Source of the DNA: Pseudomonadota bacterium
GTDB taxonomy: Bacteria > Pseudomonadota > Alphaproteobacteria > Micropepsales > Micropepsaceae
Direction of reading: 5' to 3'
Assembly: GCA_021851325.1 (NCBI GenBank)
Contig: JAJZDZ010000009.1
Span: 1 to 64,000 of the forward strand
Length of the DNA: 64,000 bases
Position 1 is the first letter of the stretch, and every line of letters starts with the position of its first letter. The notes beneath the pieces are model-generated. The model searched no databases. It had not been told where the DNA came from and was given only the letters and a program-made list of their open reading frames with translations. The translations under genes were made by a program, and so were the position numbers. Shown here one piece after another: positions 1-9,420 of the stretch.

Positions 1-345
1 GGCTATCGGGGTTGACTTCGGCACCGCCGCATCGGCGCCAAATTTAAGAGCTGCGTTGAGCATATTGGGCTGTCCCAGGGAAGAACCACTGACTGATACA
101 ATCGCCGTATCTGGGAGTTGCGTGCGTGCTTTTAGCAACACTTCTATTCCGTCCATGCCAGGCATAAATATATCGAGCAAAATCGCATCCAGTTTACGAT
201 AGCGGATAACTGCCATCGCCTCAGTCCCGTCCTTAGCCGCAAACACCACCCAACCTGATCGTCCGAAAATGTACTCGTAAACGCCCCGTACTTCGGCAAA
301 ATCATCAACAATCAATATGCTTTTTCTACTACCTTTCTGGATCAC
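1..345 (-). CDS. Response regulator receiver-domain protein (partial, C-terminus outside window)
   Basis: Reading the minus strand from a GTG at 345 gives 115 codons with no stop before the window edge, so the C-terminus is missing. The frame has a receiver fold: ILIVDDF near residues 10-16 (acidic pocket), LLDIFMPGMDG with the phospho-acceptor Asp, an SVSGSS strand in place of the usual T/S loop, and a C-terminal AAVPKS lysine motif. Such proteins take a phosphoryl group from a histidine kinase in the cytoplasm. The next two genes are also two-component genes. Whether an output domain follows cannot be seen. The family is certain; the exact start is less so. Confidence 0.85.
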   Translation of the reverse strand, partial: MIQKGSRKSILIVDDFAEVRGVYEYIFGRSGWVVFAAKDGTEAMAVIRYRKLDAILLDIFMPGMDGIEVLLKARTQLPDTAIVSVSGSSLGQPNMLNAALKFGADAAVPKSTPIA

Positions 346-873
346 TGCGTCACCATCCTGTATCCGGATCCTGAAAATAGTTAGTTCTCGTCAAAGCTGG
401 CTAATCCGGGAAGTTCCAGAGTTTGAGGCGCCATTTCAGGATTATGGCGGTATTATCCATCTGCAGAAGACTTGCAAACCGAGCAAATGATCTGCCAGCG
501 GGGATATACATTTTCTCATTGGTTCTGCCTTCCGCCTATTCTCCAGGTGCGTCATATCGAGCGTACCGGGGCGGTCGAATAGATCTTTCGGGTACTGAGC
601 GATTTATGCAGGCATGCACGCGTGCAACATGGGAGGGTGTGGGTACTATTATTGTTACTTGCCGGGGGTGTCTCAGCGCGATACGGGTACCACGATTGCT
701 GATTACTGCGCTTAACCGGTAGCTATTGAGGCTACCCTTGGTACCCGCAATCGGCTTTCTATAGTCACTTCGTGACATAACGCGCCTGCCAATCGGACCG
801 ACACAATTGATGCTAAAGTGTCGGCACGCATGGCCGTTCGGTGCTATTAGTATATTTCCCGTAGCGCAGATTG
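346..873. other. Gene-free interval with several inverted repeats
   Basis: I see no convincing gene here; the open frames lack family features and good starts. Visible structures are GGTAGC...GCTACC at 718-736, GTCAC-TTC-GTGAC at 764-776, and CCGACAC...GTGTCGG at 798-824. The last sits just past the stop of the FixJ-like gene and could be its terminator or an operator. The interval must also carry the promoter of the partial receiver gene, which I could not place. Confidence 0.4.
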
Positions 874-1677
874 TCAGTCGGGTTCATGGCGGTTAATAGC
901 TGCTCTCAACTTATTCTTCTTACCGTGGAATTCTGCGTCATGTGCAAGCTGAAGTAGTTCGGCAAGGCCAGAGACATTAAGTTTTTGCTGAATGCGCGCG
1001 CGATGCGCTTCCACAGTTCGCGGTGAAATTCGGAGGCGCTGGGCAATCATTTTGTTGGAGTGGCCCGCGGTGAGATATCTGAAAATCTCTCGTTCGCGAT
1101 CGGTCAGACGCTCTATCTGGTTGCGTGCATGCTGCCGCAGCGTCGTATGGTCTCGCTCAATGTGCGCCCGTTCCAGCGCGCGTGAAACGGTTTTTTGCAA
1201 GGTGACTGCGTCGAAGGGTTTCTCTATAAAGTCATACGCGCCGGCCTTCATTGCCTCAACGGCAAGCGGTACATCGCCATAACCGGTAATCATTATTACC
1301 GGAACGATTACCCCCCTTTTATTGAGTTCATGATGAAGTGAAATGCCACTCATGTCTGGCATGCGTACATCCGTAATCAGGCAGTCGCCACTTCGTAGCT
1401 CGACCGTCGCAAGAAAAGCTTCGGCGCTTTGGTACGTAAGGACCGTATAAGTCTCCAAAAGCATCTCTATGGTGTCGCAGATTAACGGATCATCATCGAC
1501 AACAAACACCCTCTGCCCGGCCCGTGATATTCCATCATCGGTGGCCGGTAGAGCGACGCTGGCCGCAGCTTTACCACTCGCGCGATTGCCGGTGGCGTGC
1601 ATCTGATCACGCCGTGCGGAAATATGAGCCGACTTGTTGGCTGGAGTACGGCCGCCGAACCTAGTCGCAGCAACCAT
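874..1677 (-). CDS. FixJ/NarL-type two-component response regulator
   Basis: A receiver domain (about residues 55-170; FVVDDD acidic pocket, phospho-acceptor Asp in LITDVRMPD near residue 103, Lys in FIEKPF) is followed by a LuxR-type helix-turn-helix (about 188-250; LTDREREIF and SPRTVEAHRARI). This is the FixJ architecture: phosphorylation lets the C-terminal domain bind DNA and control transcription. The ATG at 1677 is chosen because GGAG lies six bases before it; an upstream ATG at 1722 lacks this. About 50 residues before the receiver are low in recognisable structure. The histidine kinase diverges from this gene and is the likely partner. The regulated genes are unknown. Confidence 0.88.
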   Translation of the reverse strand: MVAATRFGGRTPANKSAHISARRDQMHATGNRASGKAAASVALPATDDGISRAGQRVFVVDDDPLICDTIEMLLETYTVLTYQSAEAFLATVELRSGDCLITDVRMPDMSGISLHHELNKRGVIVPVIMITGYGDVPLAVEAMKAGAYDFIEKPFDAVTLQKTVSRALERAHIERDHTTLRQHARNQIERLTDREREIFRYLTAGHSNKMIAQRLRISPRTVEAHRARIQQKLNVSGLAELLQLAHDAEFHGKKNKLRAAINRHEPD

Positions 1678-1875
1678 TGTACGCTCCGGAGGTGAACGAG
1701 CCATGCCGACACCTGCTGGCATTACACATAGAAGTATAGTAGTTTTCGTCGGACGGGTAGGCTTTTCTCAACGCCAAGGCGCGATCGACAATATTTCGGA
1801 TCTCCTCAGCATGGCTTGATTGGGCATCCCGACGGGATCCCGCAACTCGACCGCGCCATAACTGGACAGCTAAGT

Positions 1876-3783
1876 ATGGCAGAAAGCTCGCCTAATCCCT
1901 CTTCAGGCTCGCAGGAGCATCTGCTGGGATCAGCTGACTTCATTCTGAGCAATACATTGGACTGCATTGCGGCGGTTGATCAAGATTGGCGATACATTTA
2001 CTTGAACGATCGCGCGCGATTGGCAATAGCCGGAGGACGCGACCTCGTTGGTATGAATTTTTGGGACGCCTTTCCCGGCGCCGCTGGCCATCCACTTGGT
2101 GACGCCTACAAGAAGACCATGTCCGACGGCGTGGTTCGGGAATTAGAGGCATTTTTCGAGCCACTGGACCAGTGGTTTGCCTGCCGTGTCGTTCGAATTG
2201 CGGAGGGCGTGGTCACGTTCTTCCGCGTAACGACTCGCGAACGGAAACAGGATTCTGCCCTGAGCGCGATAAGCGCACGCCTTCAGTCCATATTTGGCAA
2301 TTTGGATCTCGGTGTGACCGTCCTTGATAGTCGCGGCTTCATTCTTGAAGCCAATAGAGCGGCGGAGAAACTTCTTGGGATCCCGAATGATCAGCTGTGC
2401 GGTCTTTCGGTCAACAGCCCGGAGTGGCGCGCTATCGATGTAAATGGACGGCAGATTGCGGCTGGAGAATTTCCGGCGATGGTTGCGTTGCGAACGGGTA
2501 CTGTGGTTCGGCAGTTTGTCATGGGCGTATTTAATCCTGGGAGCGGTGACCGGCGCTGGCTGTCGGTAGACGCTTTTCCGATTCGAACTATCGGAAATGC
2601 GCCGCCGTCTCATGTTTATGTTATATTTTCTGACATTACCGAGAGGCAGGAGGAGGAAAATGAGCTGAGGCTCTCTCGCTCTTTCATGGAGATAGCGCAA
2701 AGAGTTACTTCCATTGGCAGTGCGGCAATCGATCTGCGTACCGGAAAGTGGAATTGGTCCGAAGAGACTTGCCGTATTTATGGGGTTGACCCACACGAAT
2801 TTATGCCGAGTGCCCAATCGATTGCACCGCTAATTCACCCCAGCGACCGTGAAGCAGTGCTTTGCGCTCCGGAGATGGCACAGAAAGGTCTTACGCCGCC
2901 GACTATCGAATATCGTATTCGTCGTCCGAACGGAGAAGAGCGGCTTTTGCGGCGAGACGCAGTCCTAATTTACGATGATCTGGGTCAAGTGATAGGGGTT
3001 GTTGGTGCGGTTCAGGATGTTACGGACATCCGCGCCAGAGAGCAGGAAAAGGAGCTTCTTCGAGCTCAACTCAATCATGCCCAAAGGCTGGACGCACTGG
3101 GAAGATTTGCCGGAGGCATTGCCCATGATTTGAATAACACGCTGGTGCCGGTTCTCACCCTGTCCGATGTGTTAGCTAGCTCATTTTCCGAGAATGACGA
3201 TCGGCGAAAGCTGATCGAAATGATAAAGAGGGCGGCCGAGAGAGGGCGCGATCTGGTCAGACAAGTTTTGACCTTTACGAGGCGTGATGCACCCAACCGG
3301 CAGCGAGTTGAGCTTGTGGAATTTCTGGAGTCCTCGATGGGCTTTATCCGAGCGAGCATTCCCAAAACCGTCGAAGTCGTATACCGCATCAGTCGTGTTC
3401 CACCGATTTTTGCTGACCCATCTCAAATACATCAGGTTCTGATGAACCTCGTGGCGAATGCGGCCCACGCCATCGGCGAGGGGCGGGGAACTATCGAAAT
3501 TGCATTGGCCGAGGGAAATCTGAATGGTGCCCCTGTGCTGGCGAATCGTGCAGCATCTTTTGCCATCATGTCCGTTATTGATACTGGTTGCGGGATGGAT
3601 GCTGAACTACAAGACCGTGTTTTCGAACCTTTTTTCACCACGAAGGGCGTCGGCGTAGGAACTGGACTTGGTTTATCGGTAGTTCATGGCATAGTAACCG
3701 CACATGGGGGGGCGATCACTGTAAAGAGTGCCCCGGGCGCAGGGGCGCGGTTCGACGTATACCTTCCCTTTGCGGAACGGTAA
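1876..3783 (+). CDS. PAS-domain sensor histidine kinase
   Basis: About 635 residues. At least three PAS-like segments come first (about 20-110, 135-250 and 270-390), then a HisKA dimerisation domain with the phospho-acceptor His near residue 417 (GGIAHDLNN). A HATPase domain follows, with the N-box near NLVANAAHA, DTGCGMD, and a G-box GTGLGLS near 596. No transmembrane segment is apparent, so sensing is probably cytoplasmic, by PAS ligand or redox. The frame is also open from a TTG at 1816; the ATG at 1876 is preferred. It is followed after 34 bases by a single receiver gene, its likely partner. The block is less GC-rich than the genes to its right. Confidence 0.87.
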   Translation: MAESSPNPSSGSQEHLLGSADFILSNTLDCIAAVDQDWRYIYLNDRARLAIAGGRDLVGMNFWDAFPGAAGHPLGDAYKKTMSDGVVRELEAFFEPLDQWFACRVVRIAEGVVTFFRVTTRERKQDSALSAISARLQSIFGNLDLGVTVLDSRGFILEANRAAEKLLGIPNDQLCGLSVNSPEWRAIDVNGRQIAAGEFPAMVALRTGTVVRQFVMGVFNPGSGDRRWLSVDAFPIRTIGNAPPSHVYVIFSDITERQEEENELRLSRSFMEIAQRVTSIGSAAIDLRTGKWNWSEETCRIYGVDPHEFMPSAQSIAPLIHPSDREAVLCAPEMAQKGLTPPTIEYRIRRPNGEERLLRRDAVLIYDDLGQVIGVVGAVQDVTDIRAREQEKELLRAQLNHAQRLDALGRFAGGIAHDLNNTLVPVLTLSDVLASSFSENDDRRKLIEMIKRAAERGRDLVRQVLTFTRRDAPNRQRVELVEFLESSMGFIRASIPKTVEVVYRISRVPPIFADPSQIHQVLMNLVANAAHAIGEGRGTIEIALAEGNLNGAPVLANRAASFAIMSVIDTGCGMDAELQDRVFEPFFTTKGVGVGTGLGLSVVHGIVTAHGGAITVKSAPGAGARFDVYLPFAER

Positions 3784-3817
3784 CCGCTCCTCAGCGTGAG
3801 GATACAGGGGCGATCTA

Positions 3818-4198
3818 ATGGATTGTCGTATTCTTGTCGTGGATGATGACGACGATGTGTGCTTCACCATCAAATATGTTCTGGAGCGAGCCGCATATTG
3901 TGTGCTGGTTGCAGGTAGCGCCGATCAGGCACTAAGGGCTTTTGTCGAGTTCAAACCTGAACTGGTGATCACCGATCTGATCATGCCCGGCGAAAGTGGA
4001 ATTGATCTTATCCGCAAGCTCAAGAAAGTTGCGCCGCAAGTCAAGGTTGTTGCGATATCGGGTGGAGAAAGAGTAACGGATCGTACCATTTTGGAAGACG
4101 CGCTGAGGGTCGGTGCGAGCCGGGCACTGCAAAAGCCCTTCAGGCATGCCGAATTGATGCAGATCGTGGTCAATCTTCTAAATTCATCGCGGGTTTAG
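3818..4198 (+). CDS. Single-domain response regulator (receiver only)
   Basis: The 126 residues are almost entirely one receiver domain: acidic cluster at residues 9-13, phospho-acceptor Asp53 in ITDLIMPGESG, Ser81 in the AISGG loop, and Lys106 in LQKPF. There is no DNA-binding or enzymatic output domain. It therefore probably acts through protein contacts or as a phosphate sink or relay, as CheY- and DivK-type proteins do. It lies 34 bases after the PAS kinase in the same direction and is probably co-transcribed. The pathway it serves cannot be told from sequence. Confidence 0.88.
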   Translation: MDCRILVVDDDDDVCFTIKYVLERAAYCVLVAGSADQALRAFVEFKPELVITDLIMPGESGIDLIRKLKKVAPQVKVVAISGGERVTDRTILEDALRVGASRALQKPFRHAELMQIVVNLLNSSRV

Positions 4199-4419
4199 GA
4201 GCGCTTGTCGACATTGTGCTTTATGCGATCTGTGGGAGATTGATTTCGATGCGTCGAGCTTGCAGCATTGTCCTGTTTTCCGGAAATGCAATCGTGCAAT
4301 TCGCGTCATTGAGGGGCGCGCGCAGAATTTTCTCGACCTTGCCTTTCTGAGTGGATTGATCGTTCCACGTCAGGGTGGGAAGGCAGATGCGCGGTGCAGT
4401 AAGTCTGTCCTGTATTTCC

Positions 4420-4785
4420 TTAGAAGATCTCGTGATCGTGTCCGAACCATAGCGGCGAGCGCGGCAGATCGATGAATTTGCGTTCATCGGCGAGCAGCGC
4501 GGCACCGGCCATGCTGCCTTCGGGGGATGTCATTGCTGCCTCGAGCTCGGCCAAGCTCTCCCACCATAGAAGAGCGACCCCGTCATACATTTCTGGTGCA
4601 GAACGACCCGCGCGCACGGCATCATTAAGCGCATCACTGAGAGCATGGCTCTGGACGTAGCGCCGGATGCGCAGGGCGCTTCGATGGCTTTCCACCAGCG
4701 GTGCATGCTGTTCGCGCCAATAGGTCTGGAACGCGCTGCGGCTCAGATGCGGCAGACGGTGCAGACAGAAGGTGAGCTTGATCAT
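4420..4785 (-). CDS. EthD family protein
   Basis: A 121-residue protein beginning MIKLTFCLHRLP, with FQTYWREQHAPLVE, the conserved core of EthD / dimeric alpha-beta barrel proteins. The family is named for a protein of the ethyl tert-butyl ether degradation operon; most members have no proven reaction and are thought to bind or modify small organic molecules. It ends with HDHEIF. It lies 69 bases downstream of the CoA-transferase gene in the same direction, so the two may form a small catabolic operon, but no substrate can be inferred. Start is the first Met and matches family length. Confidence 0.8.
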   Translation of the reverse strand: MIKLTFCLHRLPHLSRSAFQTYWREQHAPLVESHRSALRIRRYVQSHALSDALNDAVRAGRSAPEMYDGVALLWWESLAELEAAMTSPEGSMAGAALLADERKFIDLPRSPLWFGHDHEIF

Positions 4786-4854
4786 CAGGTCTCCTGTTCA
4801 CGAAATTCCCGGCCTTCGTAGAGTATGGCAGACCTTGCGCCATCTTTCGCGGCC

Positions 4855-6030
4855 TCAGGTGAGGCCGAATTCTTTCAGGATCGCGGCGCGTTGGCCATCC
4901 AGATCAGGAGCCGGCCGGCGCGTAAGGGGGTCGCTATAGGCCGAAAGCTTGACGGGATTGCCCTGCATGCGCCAGGGCCCGACATCGGGGTCGTCTGCGG
5001 TCACGATCATATTGCGGGCAAGGATTTGGGGGTCGACCACGACGTCGGCGACGCTGTTCAGAGGCGCGCAGGGAATCCCGTCGGCCTCGAGCAAAGCGAG
5101 CCACTCGCGCGCCGGGCGCTGCTTCAGTGCCAGTTCCATTTCGGTGGTCAGCGCATCAACATGGCGTACCCGCGCACCATTGCTCGCAAAGCGCGGATCT
5201 TGCGCGAGCTCGGGGCGGCCGAGGACCTGCGCGACCTTGGCAAAGAGGGCATCATTGCCCGCGGCGATGGCGAGGTACTTATCCTTGGCGGCAAAGCAGG
5301 CGAAGGGCGCGATCGAGGGATGACGGTTGCCCAGAGGTCCGGGCGTCTGTCCGGTGGCGACATAACGGGCGATGGCATTTTCGAGGAGTGCGACCTGACA
5401 ATCGAGCATGGCAACATCGACCTTCATGCCATGGCCGCTCTTGGTGCGGTCGTAGAGCGCGGTGGCGATGCCAATGGTGGCGAAAAGACCTGCGGCCAGA
5501 TCACCGACCGAGGAGCCGACGCGTGTCGGGGGAGAGCCCGGATGGCCGGTGAGGGACATGATCCCACCCATGGCCTGGACCACCATGTCGTAGGCGGGGC
5601 GTGTGGCATAGGGACCGCTGTGGCCAAACCCCGATACCGCGGCATAGACCAGACGCGGATAGCGGTCTTTGAGACTGTCCCAGCCATAACCGAGCTTCTC
5701 CATGGTGCCGCCGCGATAGTTTTCGACGAGAATGTCCGCGCGCTCCAGGAGGGCTTCAAAAATCTTCCGGTCAGCCGGGTTCTTCAGATCCAGGGCGATG
5801 GAGTCCTTGCCGCGGTTGATGCTCATGAAATAGCCCGACTTCTGGGCGCCGTCCCTGGTCGGCACAAAAGGACCTATGTGGCGGGCATCATCGCCGCGCT
5901 CGGGCGGTTCGATCTTGATCACGCGCGCGCCCAGCTCGGCGAGCATCAAGGCACAATAAGGACCGGCAAGAACGCGCGTCAGGTCAAGAACGAGAAGGCC
6001 CGAGAACGGACCGGTTGCGGCATCAGGCAA
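4855..6030 (-). CDS. CaiB/BaiF family (class III) CoA-transferase
   Basis: 391 residues, the usual length of class III CoA-transferases, which move CoA between carboxylic acids through an Asp-acyl anhydride intermediate. Visible family motifs are VLDLTRVLAGPYC at 14-26, GARVIKIEPPERGD near 35-47, the RGKDSIALDLK segment near 73-83, and the probable catalytic Asp177 in SSVGDLAAG. Substrate within the family (formyl, carnitine, succinyl, itaconyl, racemase-type) cannot be set by reading. It stands downstream of the DUF4169 gene and upstream of an EthD gene, which points to organic acid or xenobiotic catabolism rather than central metabolism. Confidence 0.88.
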   Translation of the reverse strand: MPDAATGPFSGLLVLDLTRVLAGPYCALMLAELGARVIKIEPPERGDDARHIGPFVPTRDGAQKSGYFMSINRGKDSIALDLKNPADRKIFEALLERADILVENYRGGTMEKLGYGWDSLKDRYPRLVYAAVSGFGHSGPYATRPAYDMVVQAMGGIMSLTGHPGSPPTRVGSSVGDLAAGLFATIGIATALYDRTKSGHGMKVDVAMLDCQVALLENAIARYVATGQTPGPLGNRHPSIAPFACFAAKDKYLAIAAGNDALFAKVAQVLGRPELAQDPRFASNGARVRHVDALTTEMELALKQRPAREWLALLEADGIPCAPLNSVADVVVDPQILARNMIVTADDPDVGPWRMQGNPVKLSAYSDPLTRRPAPDLDGQRAAILKEFGLT

Positions 6031-6117
6031 AGAACGTCTCCACTCCAGTCTAGAGGCGGGTGAGGGCAGAAGCGGCAGGCGATGAACGCATTGAGACAGA
6101 TGGCAGTGACAGGCAGC

Positions 6118-6321
6118 TCAGTCGCTAGCGGGATCTTCTGGCGGTCTGGACGTAAGGCGAAGGCCGTCGAGCGTCTGGCGAGCCTTGTCAGTGCGCGCTT
6201 GGCCAAGCTTCTTTTCGGCTTTGGTGCGACCGTGGCGCTCACGCTTGATTTTGGCCTCGGCTTCGCTTTGCGCTCGTATCCTGTTCTTGCGGACTGACCG
6301 CAGATTGATCAATTCCGCCAT
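6118..6321 (-). CDS. DUF4169 family small protein
   Basis: A 67-residue, highly charged protein beginning MAELINLRSVRK, followed by a basic helix with FGRTK-like HGRTKAEKKLGQAR and ending LDGLRL. This matches my recollection of the alphaproteobacterial DUF4169 family, which has no known function. The ATG at 6321 is chosen because the family starts with MAE-x-NLR; the frame is open further upstream but that part is low-complexity and overlaps the GST gene. In other alphaproteobacteria this gene commonly lies beside fumC, an RHH protein and sspB, all of which occur within 3.6 kb here. The predicted helix is probably cytoplasmic. Confidence 0.75.
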   Translation of the reverse strand: MAELINLRSVRKNRIRAQSEAEAKIKRERHGRTKAEKKLGQARTDKARQTLDGLRLTSRPPEDPASD

Positions 6322-6331
6322 GGCGAGATCC

Positions 6332-6919
6332 TTATTGTACGGAGGTGCGGTAGGCGGGACGATCGGTGATGCGGGCACAATAGGCGGCAAGCAGAGGTGT
6401 GTCGGTCATGAGTTTAAATTGAATCATCAGATGGATGCCGCCACCCACCACGATATCGGCCGCTGAAAAGCGCTCGCCCAGAAAATAGGGCCGGTCTTTC
6501 AGGTGGGCATTGAGGACATCTTCGACCTCTTCAGGCGGCGCCCAGCCCATCATGCCGAAGACATGGTTGATGTTGAGCCGGCGGGCGATAAAGGCTGGCT
6601 CAAGGACACCAGAACGATAGGCCAGCCAAGAAACATAGGCGCCGCGCTCCGGTGCGCCGACGGTGGGAGCAAGCCCTGCTTGCGGAAACTGATCGGTGAG
6701 GTAAAGCGCGATCGCAGCAGTTTCGAACACCACGTGTCCGTCATGCGACAAGGCCGGTACCTTGCCATGCGGATGGGGATTGTTGGGATCGCGGGCACCA
6801 CTGCCGTCAGCCCGGCGGATGTTCGAGACCGCGCGCGTCTCGTAGGGAACTTGCAGCTCTTCCAGGAGCCAGATGATGGTGCTGGAGCGCGAATTCGGCA
6901 GATGGTGCAGCGTGATCAT
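6332..6919 (-). CDS. Glutathione S-transferase family protein
   Basis: 195 residues with an N-terminal thioredoxin-like domain (MITLHHLPNSRSSTIIWLLEELQVPYE; the first Ser region is the expected glutathione-activating site). The cis-Pro motif GKVPAL is near 53-58, with ETAAIALYL glutathione contacts after it. The C-terminal part is helical with FSAADIVVGG, the usual GST N-capping box region. It is slightly short for the family. The reaction would be glutathione conjugation or a related thiol transfer in the cytoplasm; the substrate is unknown. It sits between the RHH gene and the DUF4169 gene on the same strand, ten bases before the latter. Confidence 0.88.
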   Translation of the reverse strand: MITLHHLPNSRSSTIIWLLEELQVPYETRAVSNIRRADGSGARDPNNPHPHGKVPALSHDGHVVFETAAIALYLTDQFPQAGLAPTVGAPERGAYVSWLAYRSGVLEPAFIARRLNINHVFGMMGWAPPEEVEDVLNAHLKDRPYFLGERFSAADIVVGGGIHLMIQFKLMTDTPLLAAYCARITDRPAYRTSVQ

Positions 6920-6995
6920 GGCTTTCCTACCTTGTGAGGCTGTATCGCGATCCAGTCTGTGCAGGCCTCAGGATCGCGCCAACGCTGAGAAGAGC

Positions 6996-7208
6996 CTAGA
7001 GGCCGCGCTGGGCGACGGCAAGCGCAGTGAGGCGCAGGGCGCTGGCCAGGGGATTTGTACCACGGGCCGCATCGATGTGACTGACATAAAGGGCAAGGCT
7101 TTGGCCGGTCCGTGCCGCCTCGAACTCGAGAACACGCCAGAATTCCGCTTCGAGTGCGACCGAAGTGCGGTGGCCGGAAAGCGTGAAGGAGCGTTTTTTG
7201 AGGCTCAC
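6996..7208 (-). CDS. Ribbon-helix-helix domain protein
   Basis: 70 residues: MSLKKRSFTLSGHRTSVALEAEFW...LEFEAARTG. A short beta strand carrying basic and polar residues is followed by two helices, typical of the RHH_4 group of ribbon-helix-helix proteins of alphaproteobacteria. Such proteins usually dimerise and bind DNA, but targets of this subgroup are not known to me. Its start overlaps the last four bases of the spermidine-synthase-like gene, indicating translational coupling. It belongs to the fumC/DUF4169/sspB neighbourhood. The short length and conserved start make this a real gene. Confidence 0.8.
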   Translation of the reverse strand: MSLKKRSFTLSGHRTSVALEAEFWRVLEFEAARTGQSLALYVSHIDAARGTNPLASALRLTALAVAQRGL

Positions 7209-7936
7209 GGTGTGCGATCCAGGAGTGGGCGGAATGCAAGGGTTTTGAGAGCGGCGGCAAGGCTGCGGGCACGGCGTTGCGGTGTCATCAAAAGACGGGG
7301 TCGGCGCAGCGCACCAACATGACCGGCGGCCAGAATGGCGTTGCGGTTGGTCCAGCCCGGCCGGTCGAGCAGACGCACCTGGCGGAACACTGTTTTCAGA
7401 CGGGCGCCAATGTCATGTGGGAACGGGTCATTGTCGTCGCCAACAATCAGGTTGAGGAGCACAAGACCGCGCGGGCGCAGCCGCGCCTTGACGCTGGCAA
7501 AGAACGCGGTGCTGAGCAGATGGTCCGGAATCTGCTGTCCCATATAGGCGTCAAGGACGATGGCGTCGAAACGCTGCCGCGTTCGCTTCAGGAATTCGGC
7601 GCCATCCCCTGCGCGCTGTTCGATCGCCGCAGGCATCTGGAAATAGTCCCGCGCGATCACGAAAGCGGCCGGATCAATATCTACCGCGACGAGCGATGCG
7701 CCTTTTTGGTACAGCATGCTCGCCAAGGTGCCGCCACCGCAGCCGATGAGCGCAATCCGCTGGGCCCGGCTCTGGCGGAGCAGTCCGTAAAGGGCATGAA
7801 CATAGTCGGCGAGGCTGACCCCGTTGCGGTCAGCCTCACTTTGATGACCGCCACCGCGCCAGTACGACACCGTTCCGGTGGCGTTGTTCTGCTCGATGAC
7901 CGCCGCAAGGGCTGTGGTCTGTGAGCTTTTGCGCAC
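7205..7936 (-). CDS. Spermidine synthase-like SAM-dependent enzyme
   Basis: 243 residues with a Rossmann methyltransferase core: glycine-rich motif I ALIGCGGGTLAS, an acidic end to strand two in VAVDIDPAAF, GDGAEFL, and VLDAYMG near the active site. This resembles spermidine-synthase-type proteins (polyamine propyltransferase fold), but the N-terminal tetramerisation strands look minimal. True polyamine synthesis is therefore uncertain; it may be a methyltransferase. It begins four bases after the fumC stop and overlaps the RHH gene at its own stop, so it is in one transcription unit with both. Confidence 0.75.
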   Translation of the reverse strand: MRKSSQTTALAAVIEQNNATGTVSYWRGGGHQSEADRNGVSLADYVHALYGLLRQSRAQRIALIGCGGGTLASMLYQKGASLVAVDIDPAAFVIARDYFQMPAAIEQRAGDGAEFLKRTRQRFDAIVLDAYMGQQIPDHLLSTAFFASVKARLRPRGLVLLNLIVGDDNDPFPHDIGARLKTVFRQVRLLDRPGWTNRNAILAAGHVGALRRPRLLMTPQRRARSLAAALKTLAFRPLLDRTP

Positions 7937-7939
7937 GCG

Positions 7940-9331
7940 TTACCTGGGTCCGATCATCTCTTCCGGGCGCACGATGGCATCGAATTCCTCAGCCGTCACA
8001 TAACCGCCCTTGACGGCTTCCTGCTTGAGGGTGGTGCCATTCTTATGCGCCGTCTTGGCGATCTTGGCAGCGTTGTCATAGCCGATCTTGGGCGCAAGCG
8101 CCGTAACCAGCATGAGCGAGCGCTCGAGACCTGCCTTGATGTTCTCCAGACGCGGTACGATGCCGACGACGCAATGATCGGTGAAGCTCTCGGCGGCATC
8201 TGAGAGAAGACGCACGCTTTGCAGGAAGTTGTAAGCCATCACCGGATTGAAGACGTTCAGTTCGAAATTGCCCTGGCTGTCGGCAAAGCTGAGGGCGGCA
8301 TGATTGCCGAAGATCTGCACCGCGACCTGGGTCATGGCCTCGCACTGGGTCGGATTGACCTTGCCCGGCATGATCGAGGAACCAGGCTCGTTTTCCGGCA
8401 GCGACAGTTCGCCCAGGCCCGAGCGCGGGCCGGAGGCCAGAAAGCGGATGTCCTGGGCGATCTTGAAGCAGGAGGCGGCCACGGTATTGATGGCGCCATG
8501 GGCAAAGACCATCGCGTCATGGGCGGCCAGGGCCTCGAACTTGTTGGGTGCGGTGACGAAGCCGAGCCCGGTGATCGCGGCAATGCGCGCCGCGACCTTC
8601 TCGGCAAAGCCGATGGGGGCATTGAGACCGGTACCAACCGCGGTCCCGCCCTGGGCCAGTTCCATCAGCCGCGGCAGGCTCTGTTCGATGCGCTCGATGC
8701 CATTGGCGATCTGCTGCGCATATCCCGAGAACTCCTGACCCAGTGTCAGCGGGGTTGCGTCCTGCGTGTGGGTACGGCCGATCTTGATGATGTCAGCGAA
8801 GGCCTCTGCTTTCTGTGCCAGCGCCCGCTGTAGCTTGCCGAGCGCCGGGAGCAGGCGGCGATGGATTTCCTCGGCGCAGGCCACGTGCATCGCAGTCGGA
8901 TAGGTGTCGTTGGACGACTGGCTCATATTGACGTGATCATTGGGATGGACCGGCTTCTTGGTTCCCATCTCGCCGCCCAGCATCTCGATGGCGCGATTGG
9001 ACACCACCTCATTGGCGTTCATGTTGGACTGGGTACCCGAACCGGTCTGCCACACCACCAGCGGGAAATGGTCGTCGAGCTTGCCGTCGATCACCTCCTG
9101 AGCAGCAGCAACGATGGCCTGGCCCAGTTTGGGATCGAGGCGTCCGAGTTCCATATTGGTCTCTGCGGCCGCCCGCTTGACGATGCCGAGGGCGCGGATG
9201 ATGGGCTGAGGCTGCTTTTCCCAGCCGATCTTGAAGTTACCGAGGCTGCGCTGGGCCTGGGCGCCCCAGTAGCGGTCGGCAGGCACGTCGATGGGGCCAA
9301 AGGTATCGGTTTCGGTGCGGGTTTTCGTCAT
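7940..9331 (-). CDS. fumC: Class II fumarate hydratase
   Basis: 463 residues, normal for the iron-independent homotetrameric fumarase that interconverts fumarate and L-malate in the citric acid cycle. The signature [13 protein letters not shown], bearing the catalytic serine loop, is near 318-330. [13 protein letters not shown] (substrate site, near 98-110) and [16 protein letters not shown] are also present. The N-terminus [18 protein letters not shown] is canonical. It follows sspB after 89 bases and leads directly into the spermidine-synthase-like gene. Pairing with sspB, RHH and DUF4169 genes is a familiar alphaproteobacterial arrangement. Confidence 0.97.
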   Translation of the reverse strand: MTKTRTETDTFGPIDVPADRYWGAQAQRSLGNFKIGWEKQPQPIIRALGIVKRAAAETNMELGRLDPKLGQAIVAAAQEVIDGKLDDHFPLVVWQTGSGTQSNMNANEVVSNRAIEMLGGEMGTKKPVHPNDHVNMSQSSNDTYPTAMHVACAEEIHRRLLPALGKLQRALAQKAEAFADIIKIGRTHTQDATPLTLGQEFSGYAQQIANGIERIEQSLPRLMELAQGGTAVGTGLNAPIGFAEKVAARIAAITGLGFVTAPNKFEALAAHDAMVFAHGAINTVAASCFKIAQDIRFLASGPRSGLGELSLPENEPGSSIMPGKVNPTQCEAMTQVAVQIFGNHAALSFADSQGNFELNVFNPVMAYNFLQSVRLLSDAAESFTDHCVVGIVPRLENIKAGLERSLMLVTALAPKIGYDNAAKIAKTAHKNGTTLKQEAVKGGYVTAEEFDAIVRPEEMIGPR

Positions 9332-9420
9332 GGGCGGGCCTCAGGGAATGTCACTGGGCCGCTCTTTAATCCCTAAGTCCCGACGCGTCCATCAGCGGCG
9401 CGGCGCGGGGAGCGCGCCGA

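Noticed and set aside
423-722. Open frame on the plus strand before the FixJ-like gene
   Set aside because: TTG start without a ribosome site, no family-like features, and composition unlike a protein-coding gene; the overlapping minus frame is equally weak.
4825-6063. 412-codon plus-strand frame opposite the CoA-transferase
   Set aside because: It is antisense to a clear class III CoA-transferase with all motifs; the plus frame has no recognisable domain. GC-rich DNA makes such long shadow frames common.
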